A stretch of DNA of 39,065 nt from Zetaproteobacteria bacterium (lineage in GTDB: Bacteria > Pseudomonadota > Zetaproteobacteria > Mariprofundales > J009). Position 1 is the first letter of the stretch. Each line of letters opens with the position of its first letter. Both the position numbers and the translations under genes were made by a program. The DNA is taken from positions 1-39,065 of the forward strand of contig RFFX01000056.1 in the NCBI GenBank assembly GCA_003696765.1. Direction: 5' to 3'. Below are positions 15,943 through 26,971 of this stretch, piece by piece. Under the pieces are notes generated by a model that saw nothing but the letters and a program-made list of their open reading frames with translations, made no database searches and was not told the origin of the DNA.

Positions 15943-17000
15943 CCGATCAGGGTCACCGCCCGATCATCGCGCGCATGGACCCGGCCGATACGGTAGACGC
16001 GCTCACCGGCGTCCGCCAGCACCGACTCGGTACGACCGGCATCCTCAGGCGCCACCACCAGCACGAATCCGATGCCCATGTTGAAGGTGCGGTAACGCTC
16101 GTCGAAGGGGACATCGGCCAGCGCCAACAGGTAGCGGAAGATCGGCGGAACCGGCCACGAAGCCGGGTCCACGGTGACGGCCAGACCATCGGGTAGGATC
16201 CGTTCCAGATTGTCGAAGATGCCGCCGCCGGTGATGTGGGCGCAACCGTGCGGTGTCACCCCCTCCCGACGCAGCGCGGCGAGCGCCGGCACGTAGAGGC
16301 GGGTCGGCGCCAGCAGCGCGTCGAGAACCGAGCCGCCATCATCCAGCAGGTCGCGCACCGGATCGGCGTCGCCGATCTCGAGCAGCTTGCGCACCAGCGA
16401 GAAGCCGTTGGCATGCACCCCGTCGGAGGCCAGCCCAAGCAGCAGATCTCCGTCGCCGATGCGCCCGCCGTCGACGATCCGCGACTTCTCGACCACACCA
16501 ACGGCAAACCCGGCGACGTCGTATTCCCCATCGCCGTACATCCCGGGCATCTCGGCGGTCTCCCCGCCGATCAGGGCGCAACCACAGCGGCGGCAGGCTT
16601 CGGCGATCCCCTCCACCACGCCGGCCAGCGTGGCGCCATCCAGCCTGCCGGTGGCCAGATAATCGAGAAAAAAGAGCGGCTGCGCCCCTTGTGCGGCGAG
16701 ATCGTTGAGACACATCGCCACCACGTCAATGCCGGCGACCTGCGGCCGGCCGTAACGCTGCAGCAACAAAAGCTTGGTGCCGACACCGTCGGTCGAAGCC
16801 GCCAGCACCGGCTGCTCCATCGATGAGAAGTCGGCCTGAAACAGCGCACCGAAGCCGCCGATTCCACCGAGGACCTCCGGCCTGGTGGTCGAGGCCACCG
16901 CCTGCTTGATCCGCCCGACGAAGGCGTTGCCGGCATCGATGTCGACCCCGGCATCGGCATAACGCAGCGTCCGGTCGGAGCCAGCGGTGGAATCAGACAT
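15939..17000 (-). CDS. purM: phosphoribosylformylglycinamidine cyclo-ligase PurM
   Basis: AIR synthetase, the ATP-dependent ring closure of FGAM to AIR in purine synthesis. The 353-residue product shows RYADAGVDIDAGNAFV, STDGVGTKLLL, the MCLNDLAAQGA substrate region, GGETAEMPGMY and ITGGGIFDNLERILP, all family signatures. The ATG at 17000 is chosen over an in-frame GTG at 17006. No clear Shine-Dalgarno sequence is visible; repeat copy B ends 10 bases upstream. It heads the run of tightly overlapping genes that extends to lpxK. Confidence 0.95.
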   Translation of the reverse strand: MSDSTAGSDRTLRYADAGVDIDAGNAFVGRIKQAVASTTRPEVLGGIGGFGALFQADFSSMEQPVLAASTDGVGTKLLLLQRYGRPQVAGIDVVAMCLNDLAAQGAQPLFFLDYLATGRLDGATLAGVVEGIAEACRRCGCALIGGETAEMPGMYGDGEYDVAGFAVGVVEKSRIVDGGRIGDGDLLLGLASDGVHANGFSLVRKLLEIGDADPVRDLLDDGGSVLDALLAPTRLYVPALAALRREGVTPHGCAHITGGGIFDNLERILPDGLAVTVDPASWPVPPIFRYLLALADVPFDERYRTFNMGIGFVLVVAPEDAGRTESVLADAGERVYRIGRVHARDDRAVTLIG

Positions 17001-17010
17001 GATCACACCA

Positions 17011-17154
17011 CAAAAAGTCCTTCCGTGGACTTTTTGGCTTCACGGGAATCGAAGAGCGCCGTCTTCGATTCCCGTGCAAATCCATCGCTTGCTTACCCAA
17101 GCTCTTGATTTGCGCGTCCGTCCATGGCCGCGATGAAGGTTTCTGGTGAAACCA

Positions 17155-17156
<2 letters not shown>
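17011..17156 (-). repeat. structured dispersed repeat, copy B
   Basis: Near-complete copy with h1 at 17011-17036 (CAAAAAGTCC / GGACTTTTTG), h2 at 17041-17076 (a perfect 15-bp stem around GAATCGAAGA), h3 (GCTTGC / CAAGC inside GCAAATC / GATTTGC), a weakened h4, and h5 GGTTTC-TGGT-GAAACC. It fills the entire gap between gyrB and purM. The gyrB TGA (17157-17155) lies in the end of h5, and h1 ends 10 bases before the purM ATG. Confidence 0.9.
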
Positions 17157-20751
<3,595 letters not shown>

Positions 20752-20755
<4 letters not shown>

Positions 20756-21867
20756 CCCAGATTCAACGGCATAACGATGAACCGCTTCTCCACCCCCAAC
20801 GTCTGTTCGGTGAAAAGCACGGGACTGCCGGCGTCGCTGAACTCCATCCGCAGTTGATCGGAGGAGGTGACCGAGAGGACGTCGCGCAGGTAGTTTCCGT
20901 TGAATCCCAACTGCACGGGATCCTCGCTGTACTGTACGGCAAGGAAATCGTCCACCTGCTCCTGCTCGCTGTTGGTCGCGCTCACCATCAGGGCGTTGGC
21001 CGAAAAGTGGAGCAGCACATCGTGGTTCATCCCGTCGGCCACCACCAGACAGCGGCGCAGCGCTCCGTCCGCCTCCTGTGTCGGCAGCATGATCCGCCGC
21101 GGCAAGGCATCGGGAAAGACCTCCTCGTAGAGCGGATACCGGGCGTTGATCAACCGGCTGGTCAGCATCACCTCCCCGACGGAGAAGGCAAGACGGTCCT
21201 GGCTGAAGAGGAGACGGACGGGTGCGTCGAAGTCGTCGCACAGCCGTTTGATCTCAAGTGCGGTACGCGCAGGGACGATCACCTGGAAGGGCCGCTCCAC
21301 CTCCGGCGCGGCGGAGAGTGCGGTCTGACAGAAACTGAGCCGATGGATGTCGGTCGAGACGACGCGCAGACCGTGATCGGAAGAGATTTCGAACAGGATC
21401 CCGGTGAGGTAGGGGCGGGTTTCGTCACTGCTGACCGAAAACTGGGTGGAACGGATCATCTCGGAGAGCACCGCCGAGGAGAGCGATACCTCCAGACCGC
21501 CCTCGATGGCGGTGGGCGAAGGGAACTCGTCGGCGCTGATCGTATTCAACCGCAGACGCGAACGGCCGTGGCGCACCACCAGCCGGTTGCCCTCCATCAT
21601 CAGCTCGAGCGCCTCCGCCGACGGCCACTCGCGAAGCAGATCGTGCAGCTTCTGCGCCCCCACCGAGGTGGCCCCCGGTTCCGTCACCTCCCCCTCCACG
21701 CCGATCTCGATCGCCATCTGTGCGTTGGTGGCCATCAACCGGATGCCCTCCTCGCTGGCCAACAGCAGGACGTTGGCCAGACACGGGTTGGTCACCCGCC
21801 GATCGACGACCTTGAGGCAGTGCGATACGGCATCCATCAATATACGGCGGTCGAGTCGAAGATGCAT
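20752..21867 (-). CDS. dnaN: DNA polymerase III beta subunit (sliding clamp)
   Basis: The ring-shaped processivity clamp. The 371-residue product aligns with DnaN throughout: DRRVTNPCLANVLLLAS near the N-terminus, the mid TRPYLTGILFE with the following SSDHGLRVVSTDIHRLSF, and the C-terminal NGNYLRDVL and FIVMPLNLG-type ending (E. coli ends in VVMPMRL). The ATG at 21867 (MHLRLDRRIL) is preferred. An in-frame GTG at 21885 lies inside repeat copy C. No strong Shine-Dalgarno sequence is visible. Confidence 0.95.
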
Positions 21868-21871
21868 GATC

Positions 21872-21950
21872 GGATCGCAAAACACCCCTCCATGGATGTT
21901 TTGCCTGGGAGGGAATCGAAGAGCGCAGCCCTCCGTGGCCGCGGACGGAG
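21872..21950 (-). repeat. structured dispersed repeat, copy C (degenerate)
   Basis: Decayed copy upstream of dnaN. h1 survives as GCAAAACA / TGTTTTGC (21877-21904) around the conserved loop CTCCAT. The h2 segment keeps GAATCGAAGAGCGC but pairs only through GGAGGG / CCCTCC. Traces of the h4 region (GTGGCCGCGG) follow. The h1 side is 9 bases from the dnaN ATG, the same geometry as in copies A, B, D and F. Confidence 0.6.
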
Positions 21951-22245
21951 CTATGGACTACTACCTACACCACTCTTGTATATGCAAAGAGAGATCGTAG
22001 CAGCAGGGAAGGGGGGCTGCTGTGGATCTGGTGCGGCTTTCCCCATGGATCCCGAGGGTTGGCTTCGATCGGTATCTGTGGAGAAGCGACCTCATCCCTG
22101 TGAATGGCAGGTGGGAAACGAGGGGGGGTGCGGAGTGGTACCCCGGCTGCGCCCTCCATTCCCGGATTCATCCACAGCCCTTCCAGAGGCATTTCGCAAC
22201 AACTTCCTGCGGCGCCTGCCGCGGAGATCGATTCGGGCGCACCCG
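21951..22245. other. candidate oriC: dnaA-dnaN intergenic region
   Basis: This roughly 295-base gap has no gene. Four sequences resemble the DnaA box TTATCCACA: 22168-22176 (TCATCCACA, 8/9), 22077-22085 on the minus strand (TTCTCCACA, 8/9), 22021-22029 on the minus strand (AGATCCACA, 7/9) and a weaker one at 22099-22107. The segment 21950-22005 is A/T-richer than its surroundings. No perfect box is present, so this is a candidate only. Origins are often in this gap or just upstream of dnaA. Confidence 0.45.
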
Positions 22246-23571
22246 TCATTGCCCCTTGATCCTGGCCATGATGCGGTCGGTCTCCACCATGAAGTCGTGA
22301 TCCTCCTTGCGCATGGTGGAGATCTTGCGCACCGCGTAGAGCACGGTGGTGTGGTCCCGCCCGCCGAAATGGTCGGCGATCTCCGGCAGGGAGAGGGTGG
22401 TCATCTCCTTGCAGATGAACATGGCGATCTGTCGGGGAAGCACGATGTTCTTGCGCCGGCTCTTTCCGCGCAGGTCCGAGGTGCGGATGTTGTAGAAGTC
22501 CGCCACCTGCTCCTGGATCTGTTCGACGGTCACCTTCCGGCTCTCGACGCTGAGCAGGTCGGGCAGCAGCGAGCGGGCCAGCGCCACGTCGATGGTCCGT
22601 TGGTGGAACGAGGAGAAGGCGGAGAGACGGGTGAGCGCCCCCTCCAGTTCGCGGACGTTGCTGGTGATCCTGCTGGCCAGAAGCTCGCACAGCTCATCGG
22701 AGATCTGGATGCCGGCCAGCTCCGCTTTGCTGTAGAGGATGGCGATGCGGGTCTCCATGTTCGGTGGCTGGACATCGGCCACCAGCCCCCAGTTGAAGCG
22801 CGACCTGAGCCGCTCCTCCAGGTGCCGGAGCGCACCGGGGGGCTGATCGGAGGTGAGCAGGATCTGTTTGTTGGCCTTGTGCAGCGTGTCGAAGGTGTGG
22901 AAGAACTCCTCCTGGGTGCTCTCCTTGCCGGCGATGAACTGGACGTCGTCGATGATCAGGACGTCCACCTCGCGGTAGCGGCGGCGGAACTCCTCGTTGC
23001 TCCGGGTACGGATGGCGAACAGCAGGCGGTTGGTGAAGAGCTCGCCGGAGAGGAAGGCGATGCGCGCCTTCGGGTCGCGTTCGTGGATGCGGTTGGCCAC
23101 CGCGGTGATCAGGTGGGTCTTGCCCAGGCCCACCCCGCCGTAGATGTAGAGCGGGTTGTAGCGGCTGCCCGGATGGTCGGCGACGGCGATGCTGGCCGCG
23201 TGGCAGAACTCGTTGCTCGGGCCGACGATGAAGTTCTCGAACCGGAAGCGGGACTGCCACTGCGGCTGCATCTGCTGCTTCTCCGACCCCGACTCCACGG
23301 CGGGGCTCGGGATGGAGGAGGGGTCCACCCGGTAGTCGAGGCGGGTTCCGGCGGGGAAGTACTTCGGGATCAGCTGCTCGATGCGCTCGTGGAACTCCCG
23401 CTTGAAGCCGTCGAGGAAGAAACGGCTGGGGATGACGATGGTCAGCCGGCCGTCACGGTATTCGGTCGAGATGTTGCGCACCCAGGCGTCGAACTTCGAT
23501 GGACTGGAGGTCCGCTCCAGCTCCCGTGAGAGCTCCTCCCACCCCTGATCACAGCAGAGACCGAGCGTCAT
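22246..23571 (-). CDS. dnaA: chromosomal replication initiator protein DnaA
   Basis: The 441-residue initiator ATPase has domain I at residues 1-80 (FDAWVRNIS), a short linker, then the AAA+ domain with NPLYIYGGVGLGKTHL (Walker A about 145-152) and DVLIIDDVQF (Walker B about 203-212). The C-terminal DNA-binding domain includes LPRQIAMFICKEMT and the signature FGGRDHTTVLYAVRKI. The ATG at 23571 has no obvious Shine-Dalgarno sequence. A -10-like TAGCAT with a TTGCGG 16 bases upstream ends 7 bases before the ATG, so a leaderless or near-leaderless transcript is conceivable. Gene order dnaA-dnaN-recF-gyrB is intact. Confidence 0.97.
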   Translation of the reverse strand: MTLGLCCDQGWEELSRELERTSSPSKFDAWVRNISTEYRDGRLTIVIPSRFFLDGFKREFHERIEQLIPKYFPAGTRLDYRVDPSSIPSPAVESGSEKQQMQPQWQSRFRFENFIVGPSNEFCHAASIAVADHPGSRYNPLYIYGGVGLGKTHLITAVANRIHERDPKARIAFLSGELFTNRLLFAIRTRSNEEFRRRYREVDVLIIDDVQFIAGKESTQEEFFHTFDTLHKANKQILLTSDQPPGALRHLEERLRSRFNWGLVADVQPPNMETRIAILYSKAELAGIQISDELCELLASRITSNVRELEGALTRLSAFSSFHQRTIDVALARSLLPDLLSVESRKVTVEQIQEQVADFYNIRTSDLRGKSRRKNIVLPRQIAMFICKEMTTLSLPEIADHFGGRDHTTVLYAVRKISTMRKEDHDFMVETDRIMARIKGQ

Positions 23572-23804
23572 GACTTGAATGCTATCCGATCGCTTCCCCG
23601 CCGCAACCCGACTCGGACGGGCGCTTCTTCGCCCCGATCGTCGAGCCGCCTCCGGAGGAAGTCTGGGGCTCGGGGTGGGGGAATCTTGCCGCGTTTCTGC
23701 TCCGACATCGACGGGACCGCTGCAGAAGTCGTGAGGGGAGTGTGTGTAACATCACATTGATATGAATCGTTTTATTCCGTTCGCTGCTCTCTGGACCCCG
23801 GTTG
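23572..23804. other. dnaA upstream intergenic region with an A/T-rich segment
   Basis: No gene is seen. The stretch 23744-23780 (around TAACATCACATTGATATG and TTTTATTCC) is clearly A/T-rich in a high-GC context and could be an unwinding element or promoter region. No convincing DnaA box was found here. The dnaA promoter and the cyclase promoter must both lie in this region or at its edges. Confidence 0.35.
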
Positions 23805-23820
23805 TGGCATGTATATTGCT
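23805..23820 (+). promoter_or_regulatory. sigma-54 (RpoN) promoter of the diguanylate cyclase gene
   Basis: TGGCATGTATATTGCT matches the RpoN consensus TGGCACG-N4-TTGCW at all fixed positions but one (C to T). The invariant GG (23806-23807) and GC (23818-23819) are spaced by exactly 10 bases. Transcription would start near 23830, about 45 bases before the ATG at 23875. An enhancer-binding protein would be needed; its site was not identified. Confidence 0.75.
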
Positions 23821-23874
23821 TGCCCTGCATGGGCGCAGGAAAGAGTCCACCCGACGATGAAAGGAGCGCGAGCG

Positions 23875-24594
23875 ATGAACAACGAACTGATGACCATGGT
23901 CAACAATCCCGAACAACATCTGTTCAACCAGATCCTCAGGCTGGCCGACTCCCTTCCGGATTCGTTGCAGCACCAGAAGCTGCTCGCCCAGGCGCTGGAG
24001 GCGGCCGCATCGATGCAGGAGCTGCTCAAGGAGCAGGCGGAGCAGATCCGGCGGCTCACCCGCCTCTCCACCTGCGATCCGCTCACCGGGATCATGAATC
24101 GGCGCGGTTTCGAGATCGAACTCGACCACGTGCTGGAGCGCGCCAGTCGCTACGGTGAGGAGGGGGCGTTGATCTACATCGATCTCGACCACTTCAAGCC
24201 GATCAACGATCGATTCGGCCACGCCGCCGGCGATGCCGTATTGCGCGAGGTGGCGCGGGTGCTGCGGCGCAGCGTGCGCGGAACCGACTACGTCGCCCGG
24301 CTGGGGGGGGACGAGTTCGTCGTCTTGCTGGTCAACACCACCCGCGAGCAGGCGGTGCGCCGTGCCGGGATCATTCGGGAGCAGCTCTCCGCGATGGAGA
24401 TCGACTGGATGGGCCGGAAGTTGACCATCGGCGCCAGCATAGGCGTCCGTTTCTACGACCGCCACCACTGCGACCGCAGCCTGTTGGAGGAGGCCGATCA
24501 GGCGATGTACGAGGAGAAGGAGCGCCACCATCGGGAGATCGCCTCGCTCACCGGCTACCGCGCGCGCCGGCTCGAGGCGGTCGCAGGGGGGTGA
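23875..24594 (+). CDS. diguanylate cyclase (GGDEF domain)
   Basis: Makes cyclic di-GMP from two GTP. The 239-residue soluble protein has an N-terminal helical region (residues 1-63, coiled-coil-like, FNQILRLADSLPDS to KEQAEQIRRLTRL) and a GGDEF domain. This has DPLTGIMNRRGFE, IDLDHFKPINDRFGHAAGD and an intact active site RLGGDEFV at 142-149. The inhibitory I-site RxxD is present as RGTD at 135-138, so product inhibition is expected. The ATG at 23875 has AAGGAG 8 bases upstream; an earlier in-frame ATG at 23857 is less likely. The gene interrupts the usual dnaA-rpmH divergence and is preceded by a sigma-54 promoter. Confidence 0.94.
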   Translation: MNNELMTMVNNPEQHLFNQILRLADSLPDSLQHQKLLAQALEAAASMQELLKEQAEQIRRLTRLSTCDPLTGIMNRRGFEIELDHVLERASRYGEEGALIYIDLDHFKPINDRFGHAAGDAVLREVARVLRRSVRGTDYVARLGGDEFVVLLVNTTREQAVRRAGIIREQLSAMEIDWMGRKLTIGASIGVRFYDRHHCDRSLLEEADQAMYEEKERHHREIASLTGYRARRLEAVAGG

Positions 24595-24609
24595 GAGCCC
24601 GGTTCCCGA

Positions 24610-25470
24610 TCACCCCTCCAGGGGCATGATCGGGATCACCCCCTCACGTTTCGGATCCGGCCGGTACCAGGCCTGGCCATAGAGGATTTCGAAGGTGGCG
24701 CGGATGCCACCTTCCTCTTCTGTGGGGTAGCTGGCGGAGAGCCGGCGCAACAGCCCTCTTCCGCCCAGGCCGCCGCCCCGATGACGGATGGCGGAAGAGG
24801 ATGCCCCCATCGCCTTGAGTTCCCGCACCAGGGCGGTGACGTCGGGATAGGTGCGCGTGATGCGGTCGCTGTCGGTCACCACCGTTTCCACCGCCTGCCG
24901 CTGCAGCAGGTCGCCCAGTGCCATCACGTCGGGAAAGGAGAGGAGCGGCGCCGGTCGCCCCGGCGTGACAGCCGTGAACGCGGCGCGCAGCTCGGTGAGG
25001 GTCTCCCCCCCGAAGGTGGAGAAGAGCAGCAGTCCGCCCGGCGCCAACACCCTCCGCATCTCGCGCACCATCCGTTCCGGCCGGTCGATCCACTGCATGG
25101 TCAGGTTGGAGGCGACCAGGTCGAAGGACTCCCCGGCCAGCGGCAGTGCGGTGGCGTCGCCGCACAGGAAGCGGCGCTTCGGCCGCCACGGCATCCCTCT
25201 GCCCAGCGACCGGCGGCAGCGATTGATCATCTCCGGCACCAGATCGAGCGCGACCAGCTCCGCCTTGGGAAAGCGGCGGCGCAGAAGGCGGCCGAGGAAG
25301 CCGGTGCCGCAGCCGATGTCGAGCATGCGGCGGGGGGTGATGCGGGTGAAGTTGAGGTGGGCGTCGAGCCGGGCGGCCGCCTCGCGCTGTAGCGCGGCCA
25401 CCGAGTCGTAGTCGGCAGCGGCCCGGGCGAAGGAGCGTGCCACCCGTCTGCGGTCGATGATGCCCTGCAT
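24610..25470 (-). CDS. bioC: malonyl-ACP O-methyltransferase BioC
   Basis: The 286-residue SAM-dependent methyltransferase is predicted to methylate malonyl-ACP so that it can enter fatty-acid synthesis as a pimeloyl (biotin) precursor. The N-terminal VARSFARAAADYDSVA resembles the BioC start. The class I SAM motif is MLDIGCGTGFLGRLL, followed by GDATALPL and VASNLTMQWI. The BioC-like segment LLLFSTFGGETLTELRAAF and YPDVTALVRELKAMGA favour BioC over generic methyltransferases. No other bio genes are nearby. It converges with the cyclase gene, 15 bases away. Confidence 0.85.
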   Translation of the reverse strand: MQGIIDRRRVARSFARAAADYDSVAALQREAAARLDAHLNFTRITPRRMLDIGCGTGFLGRLLRRRFPKAELVALDLVPEMINRCRRSLGRGMPWRPKRRFLCGDATALPLAGESFDLVASNLTMQWIDRPERMVREMRRVLAPGGLLLFSTFGGETLTELRAAFTAVTPGRPAPLLSFPDVMALGDLLQRQAVETVVTDSDRITRTYPDVTALVRELKAMGASSSAIRHRGGGLGGRGLLRRLSASYPTEEEGGIRATFEILYGQAWYRPDPKREGVIPIMPLEG

Positions 25471-25579
25471 GGGCCGGTAGCCTAGCGGCTGCGGCCTCTA
25501 CCCTCTTCCCCGGTCTGCAACACCCCTTGGAGGGTGGTGAGGAGGCGATGGCGGGGGATGGCGCGATCGGGGTGCAATA

Positions 25580-25607
25580 CCTTGACGTACACAGTGCCAA
25601 ACCTACC
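25580..25607 (+). promoter_or_regulatory. possible sigma-70 promoter for rpmH
   Basis: TTGACG (25580-25585) and TACCAT (25602-25607) are separated by 16 bases and point toward rpmH. If used, the transcript would carry a leader of about 210 bases containing repeat copy D. Confidence 0.4.
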
Positions 25608-25661
25608 ATGCGCCGCTCTTTTTCGGCGGGGGATCCCCCTCCGCTGTTCTTCGCTTCTCAA

Positions 25662-25812
25662 GGATGACGACTTCTTGCGAGGTCGTCATCCGCGGTCAGG
25701 ACGACCGCGCAAAACCGAAGGTTGCAGACGCAACCGACGGTTTTGTAAGGCAATCGAAGACCTTGCTCTTCGATTCCCGTCGAGCAAAACGTCCACGGAC
25801 GGACTTTTTGCG
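25662..25812 (+). repeat. structured dispersed repeat, copy D (opposite orientation, rpmH leader)
   Basis: Full copy in inverted orientation. In plus-strand order: h5 GGATGACGAC-TTCTTGCGAG-GTCGTCATCC (25662-25691), h4 GCGGTC / GACCGC, h3 GGTTGC / GCAACC inside CAAAACCG / CGGTTTTG, h2 AATCGAAGA / CTTCGATT, and h1 GTCC / GGAC with the T-run (25785-25810). It ends 13 bases before the rpmH ATG. Stem bases differ from other copies but remain paired. Confidence 0.9.
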
Positions 25813-25823
25813 CCAGATCAGCG

Positions 25824-25958
25824 ATGAGTTTCACCTTCAAGCCCAGCAGGATCCGACGCGCGCGCAACCATGGGTTCCGTGCCCGTATGGCGACGCGCAG
25901 CGGCCGGGCCGTCATCCGGCGCCGCCGCGCCAAGGGGCGCAAACGGCTGAGCGCATAG
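25824..25958 (+). CDS. rpmH: 50S ribosomal protein L34
   Basis: A 44-codon gene encoding [19 protein letters not shown] and continuing with [20 protein letters not shown] to LSA, the complete, very basic L34 sequence (the usual start is MKRTFQPS). The ATG at 25824 is fixed by homology. The ribosome-binding site is weak, and repeat copy D lies directly upstream. It begins the plus-strand rpmH-rnpA-yidD-yidC-mnmE cluster that diverges from dnaA, the classical origin arrangement. Confidence 0.96.
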   Translation: MSFTFKPSRIRRARNHGFRARMATRSGRAVIRRRRAKGRKRLSA

Positions 25959-25971
25959 ATCGGGATTCGGG

Positions 25972-26325
25972 GTACGGGCGGTTTCCTGTCGGTTTCCGCC
26001 GGAATACCGGCTGCGCAGCGGGTCCGACTATGAGCGCATGCGTCGTGCCCGGCGGATCGTCCGCCATGGCCTGCGCCTCTGCTATCGAGCCAACGGGCGG
26101 GAACACGCCCGTCTGGGGCTGGCGGTATCGCGCAGATACGGCAACGCCGTGCAGCGCAACCGGCTCAAACGTTGTCTACGTTCCGCATTCCGGCAGCATC
26201 CGGTGCGGACGTACGGCCTCGATCTGCTGCTGATCCCGCAGGCGGAGGCGGCAGTTCTCTCCCGATCCGCCTTCCGGGCGGCCAATGCCCTCTTCGACCT
26301 GGTGGTACAGAGGGTGGCGCTGTGA
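25972..26325 (+). CDS. rnpA: ribonuclease P protein component (start codon not canonical)
   Basis: Protein subunit of RNase P, which processes tRNA 5' ends. Homology runs from [17 protein letters not shown] through [20 protein letters not shown] (the RNR motif) to the C-terminus. The first in-frame ATG is at 26038, which would remove the conserved [14 protein letters not shown] strand. Upstream to the in-frame TGA at 25948 there is no ATG, GTG or TTG. The coordinate given is a GTA at 25972, chosen only because it precedes the homologous region. Either initiation is non-standard, or the protein is shortened, or the sequence has an error. Position after rpmH and before yidD is canonical. Confidence 0.9.
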   Translation, partial: VRAVSCRFPPEYRLRSGSDYERMRRARRIVRHGLRLCYRANGREHARLGLAVSRRYGNAVQRNRLKRCLRSAFRQHPVRTYGLDLLLIPQAEAAVLSRSAFRAANALFDLVVQRVAL

Positions 26326-26594
26326 TGCGGTTGCGGGGAATGCCGCGTAGAGTTCTGCTCCTCTCGATCGCCTGCTACCGTCGTCTGGTCTCGCCGGTGA
26401 TCCCGCCGCATTGCCGGTTTCATCCCACCTGTTCCCGCTATGCGGAGGAGGCGGTCGCCCGCCATGGTGTGCTGTACGGCGGGTGGTTGGCGCTGCGTCG
26501 GCTGTTGCGCTGTCATCCCTGGTCGGGGCACTCCGGATTCGATCCCGTCCCGACAGACCGGGAGGGGGAGTCCGGCCGGGTTCGTTCCGCCTGA
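26325..26594 (+). CDS. yidD: membrane protein insertion efficiency factor YidD
   Basis: Small protein (89 residues) that assists YidC-dependent membrane insertion. It has the family pattern [41 protein letters not shown] and GFDPVP. The ATG at 26325 overlaps the rnpA stop (TGATG); a second ATG at 26340 is possible. Order rnpA-yidD-yidC is standard. Confidence 0.94.
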   Translation: MRLRGMPRRVLLLSIACYRRLVSPVIPPHCRFHPTCSRYAEEAVARHGVLYGGWLALRRLLRCHPWSGHSGFDPVPTDREGESGRVRSA

Positions 26595-26671
26595 TCAGGG
26601 AAGCGGGCGGTGTCGCAGCCGTGTAGGATTCCGGCGCAACGACCCCGTCCATGGCCTTGTCGGCTCGGCTT

Positions 26672-26795
26672 CCTGGACAATCGAGGAGCGTGTCCGTTGA
26701 TCGCCTTGCTGTGAAACGGCCGCTTGCATGCGCAGGCTTCCGGTTTGTGCCACCCTTCCCGGTTGCGAATGCCGGCTTCGTGCGGGGCCGTCATG
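26672..26795 (-). repeat. structured dispersed repeat, copy E1 (degenerate, tandem)
   Basis: Decayed copy next to the intact copy E2. It keeps an h1/h2 remnant GGACA / TGTCC around AATCGAGGAGCG (26675-26695), GATCGCCTTGC, the h3 core GCTTGC-ATGC-GCAGGC (26722-26737) inside AAACGG / CCGGTTT, and h5 GGCTTC-GTGC-GGGGCC. It lies in the yidD-yidC gap with no gene of its own. Confidence 0.65.
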
Positions 26796-26803
26796 GAGAG
26801 TGG

Positions 26804-26962
26804 AATCGCAAAAAGTCCGTCCGTGGACTTTTTGGCTTCACGGGAATCGAAGAGCGCCGTCTTCGATTCCCGTGCAAATCCCATCGCTTGCTTACGCAAG
26901 CTCTTGATTTGCGCGGCCCTCCGTGGTGGCCGCGATGATGGTTTCGTGCGAAATCATCATGG
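26804..26962 (-). repeat. structured dispersed repeat, copy E2 (most complete copy)
   Basis: Reference copy. h1: CAAAAAGTCC / GGACTTTTTG, 26809-26834. h2: CACGGGAATCGAAGA / TCTTCGATTCCCGTG, 26839-26874. h3: GCAAATC / GATTTGC enclosing GCTTGC-TTAC-GCAAGC, 26874-26912. h4: GCGGCC / GGCCGC, 26913-26933. h5: ATGATGGTTTC-GTGC-GAAATCATCAT, 26935-26960. The yidC GGAGG follows at once (26961-26965). Relative to yidC the order is h1 to h5, the reverse of copies A, B, C, D and F relative to their downstream genes. Confidence 0.92.
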
Positions 26963-26971
26963 AGGATTTCG

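Noticed and set aside
17137-17153. Second parS-like sequence in h5 of repeat copy B (GGTTTCTGGTGAAACC)
   Set aside because: Only 12 of 16 positions match and the core differs from parS. Other copies of h5 diverge further, so it is just a hairpin of the repeat.
20854-23529. Long plus-strand open frame opposite dnaN and dnaA
   Set aside because: Runs through two conserved genes and the intergenic repeat; composition is typical of an antisense frame.
26651-26938. Short open frames inside the repeat copies that encode similar peptides (for example around KSVRGLFGFTGIEER)
   Set aside because: The similarity comes from the nucleotide repeat. Frames differ between copies, stems co-vary at the base level rather than by codon, and no starts or ribosome-binding sites are consistent.
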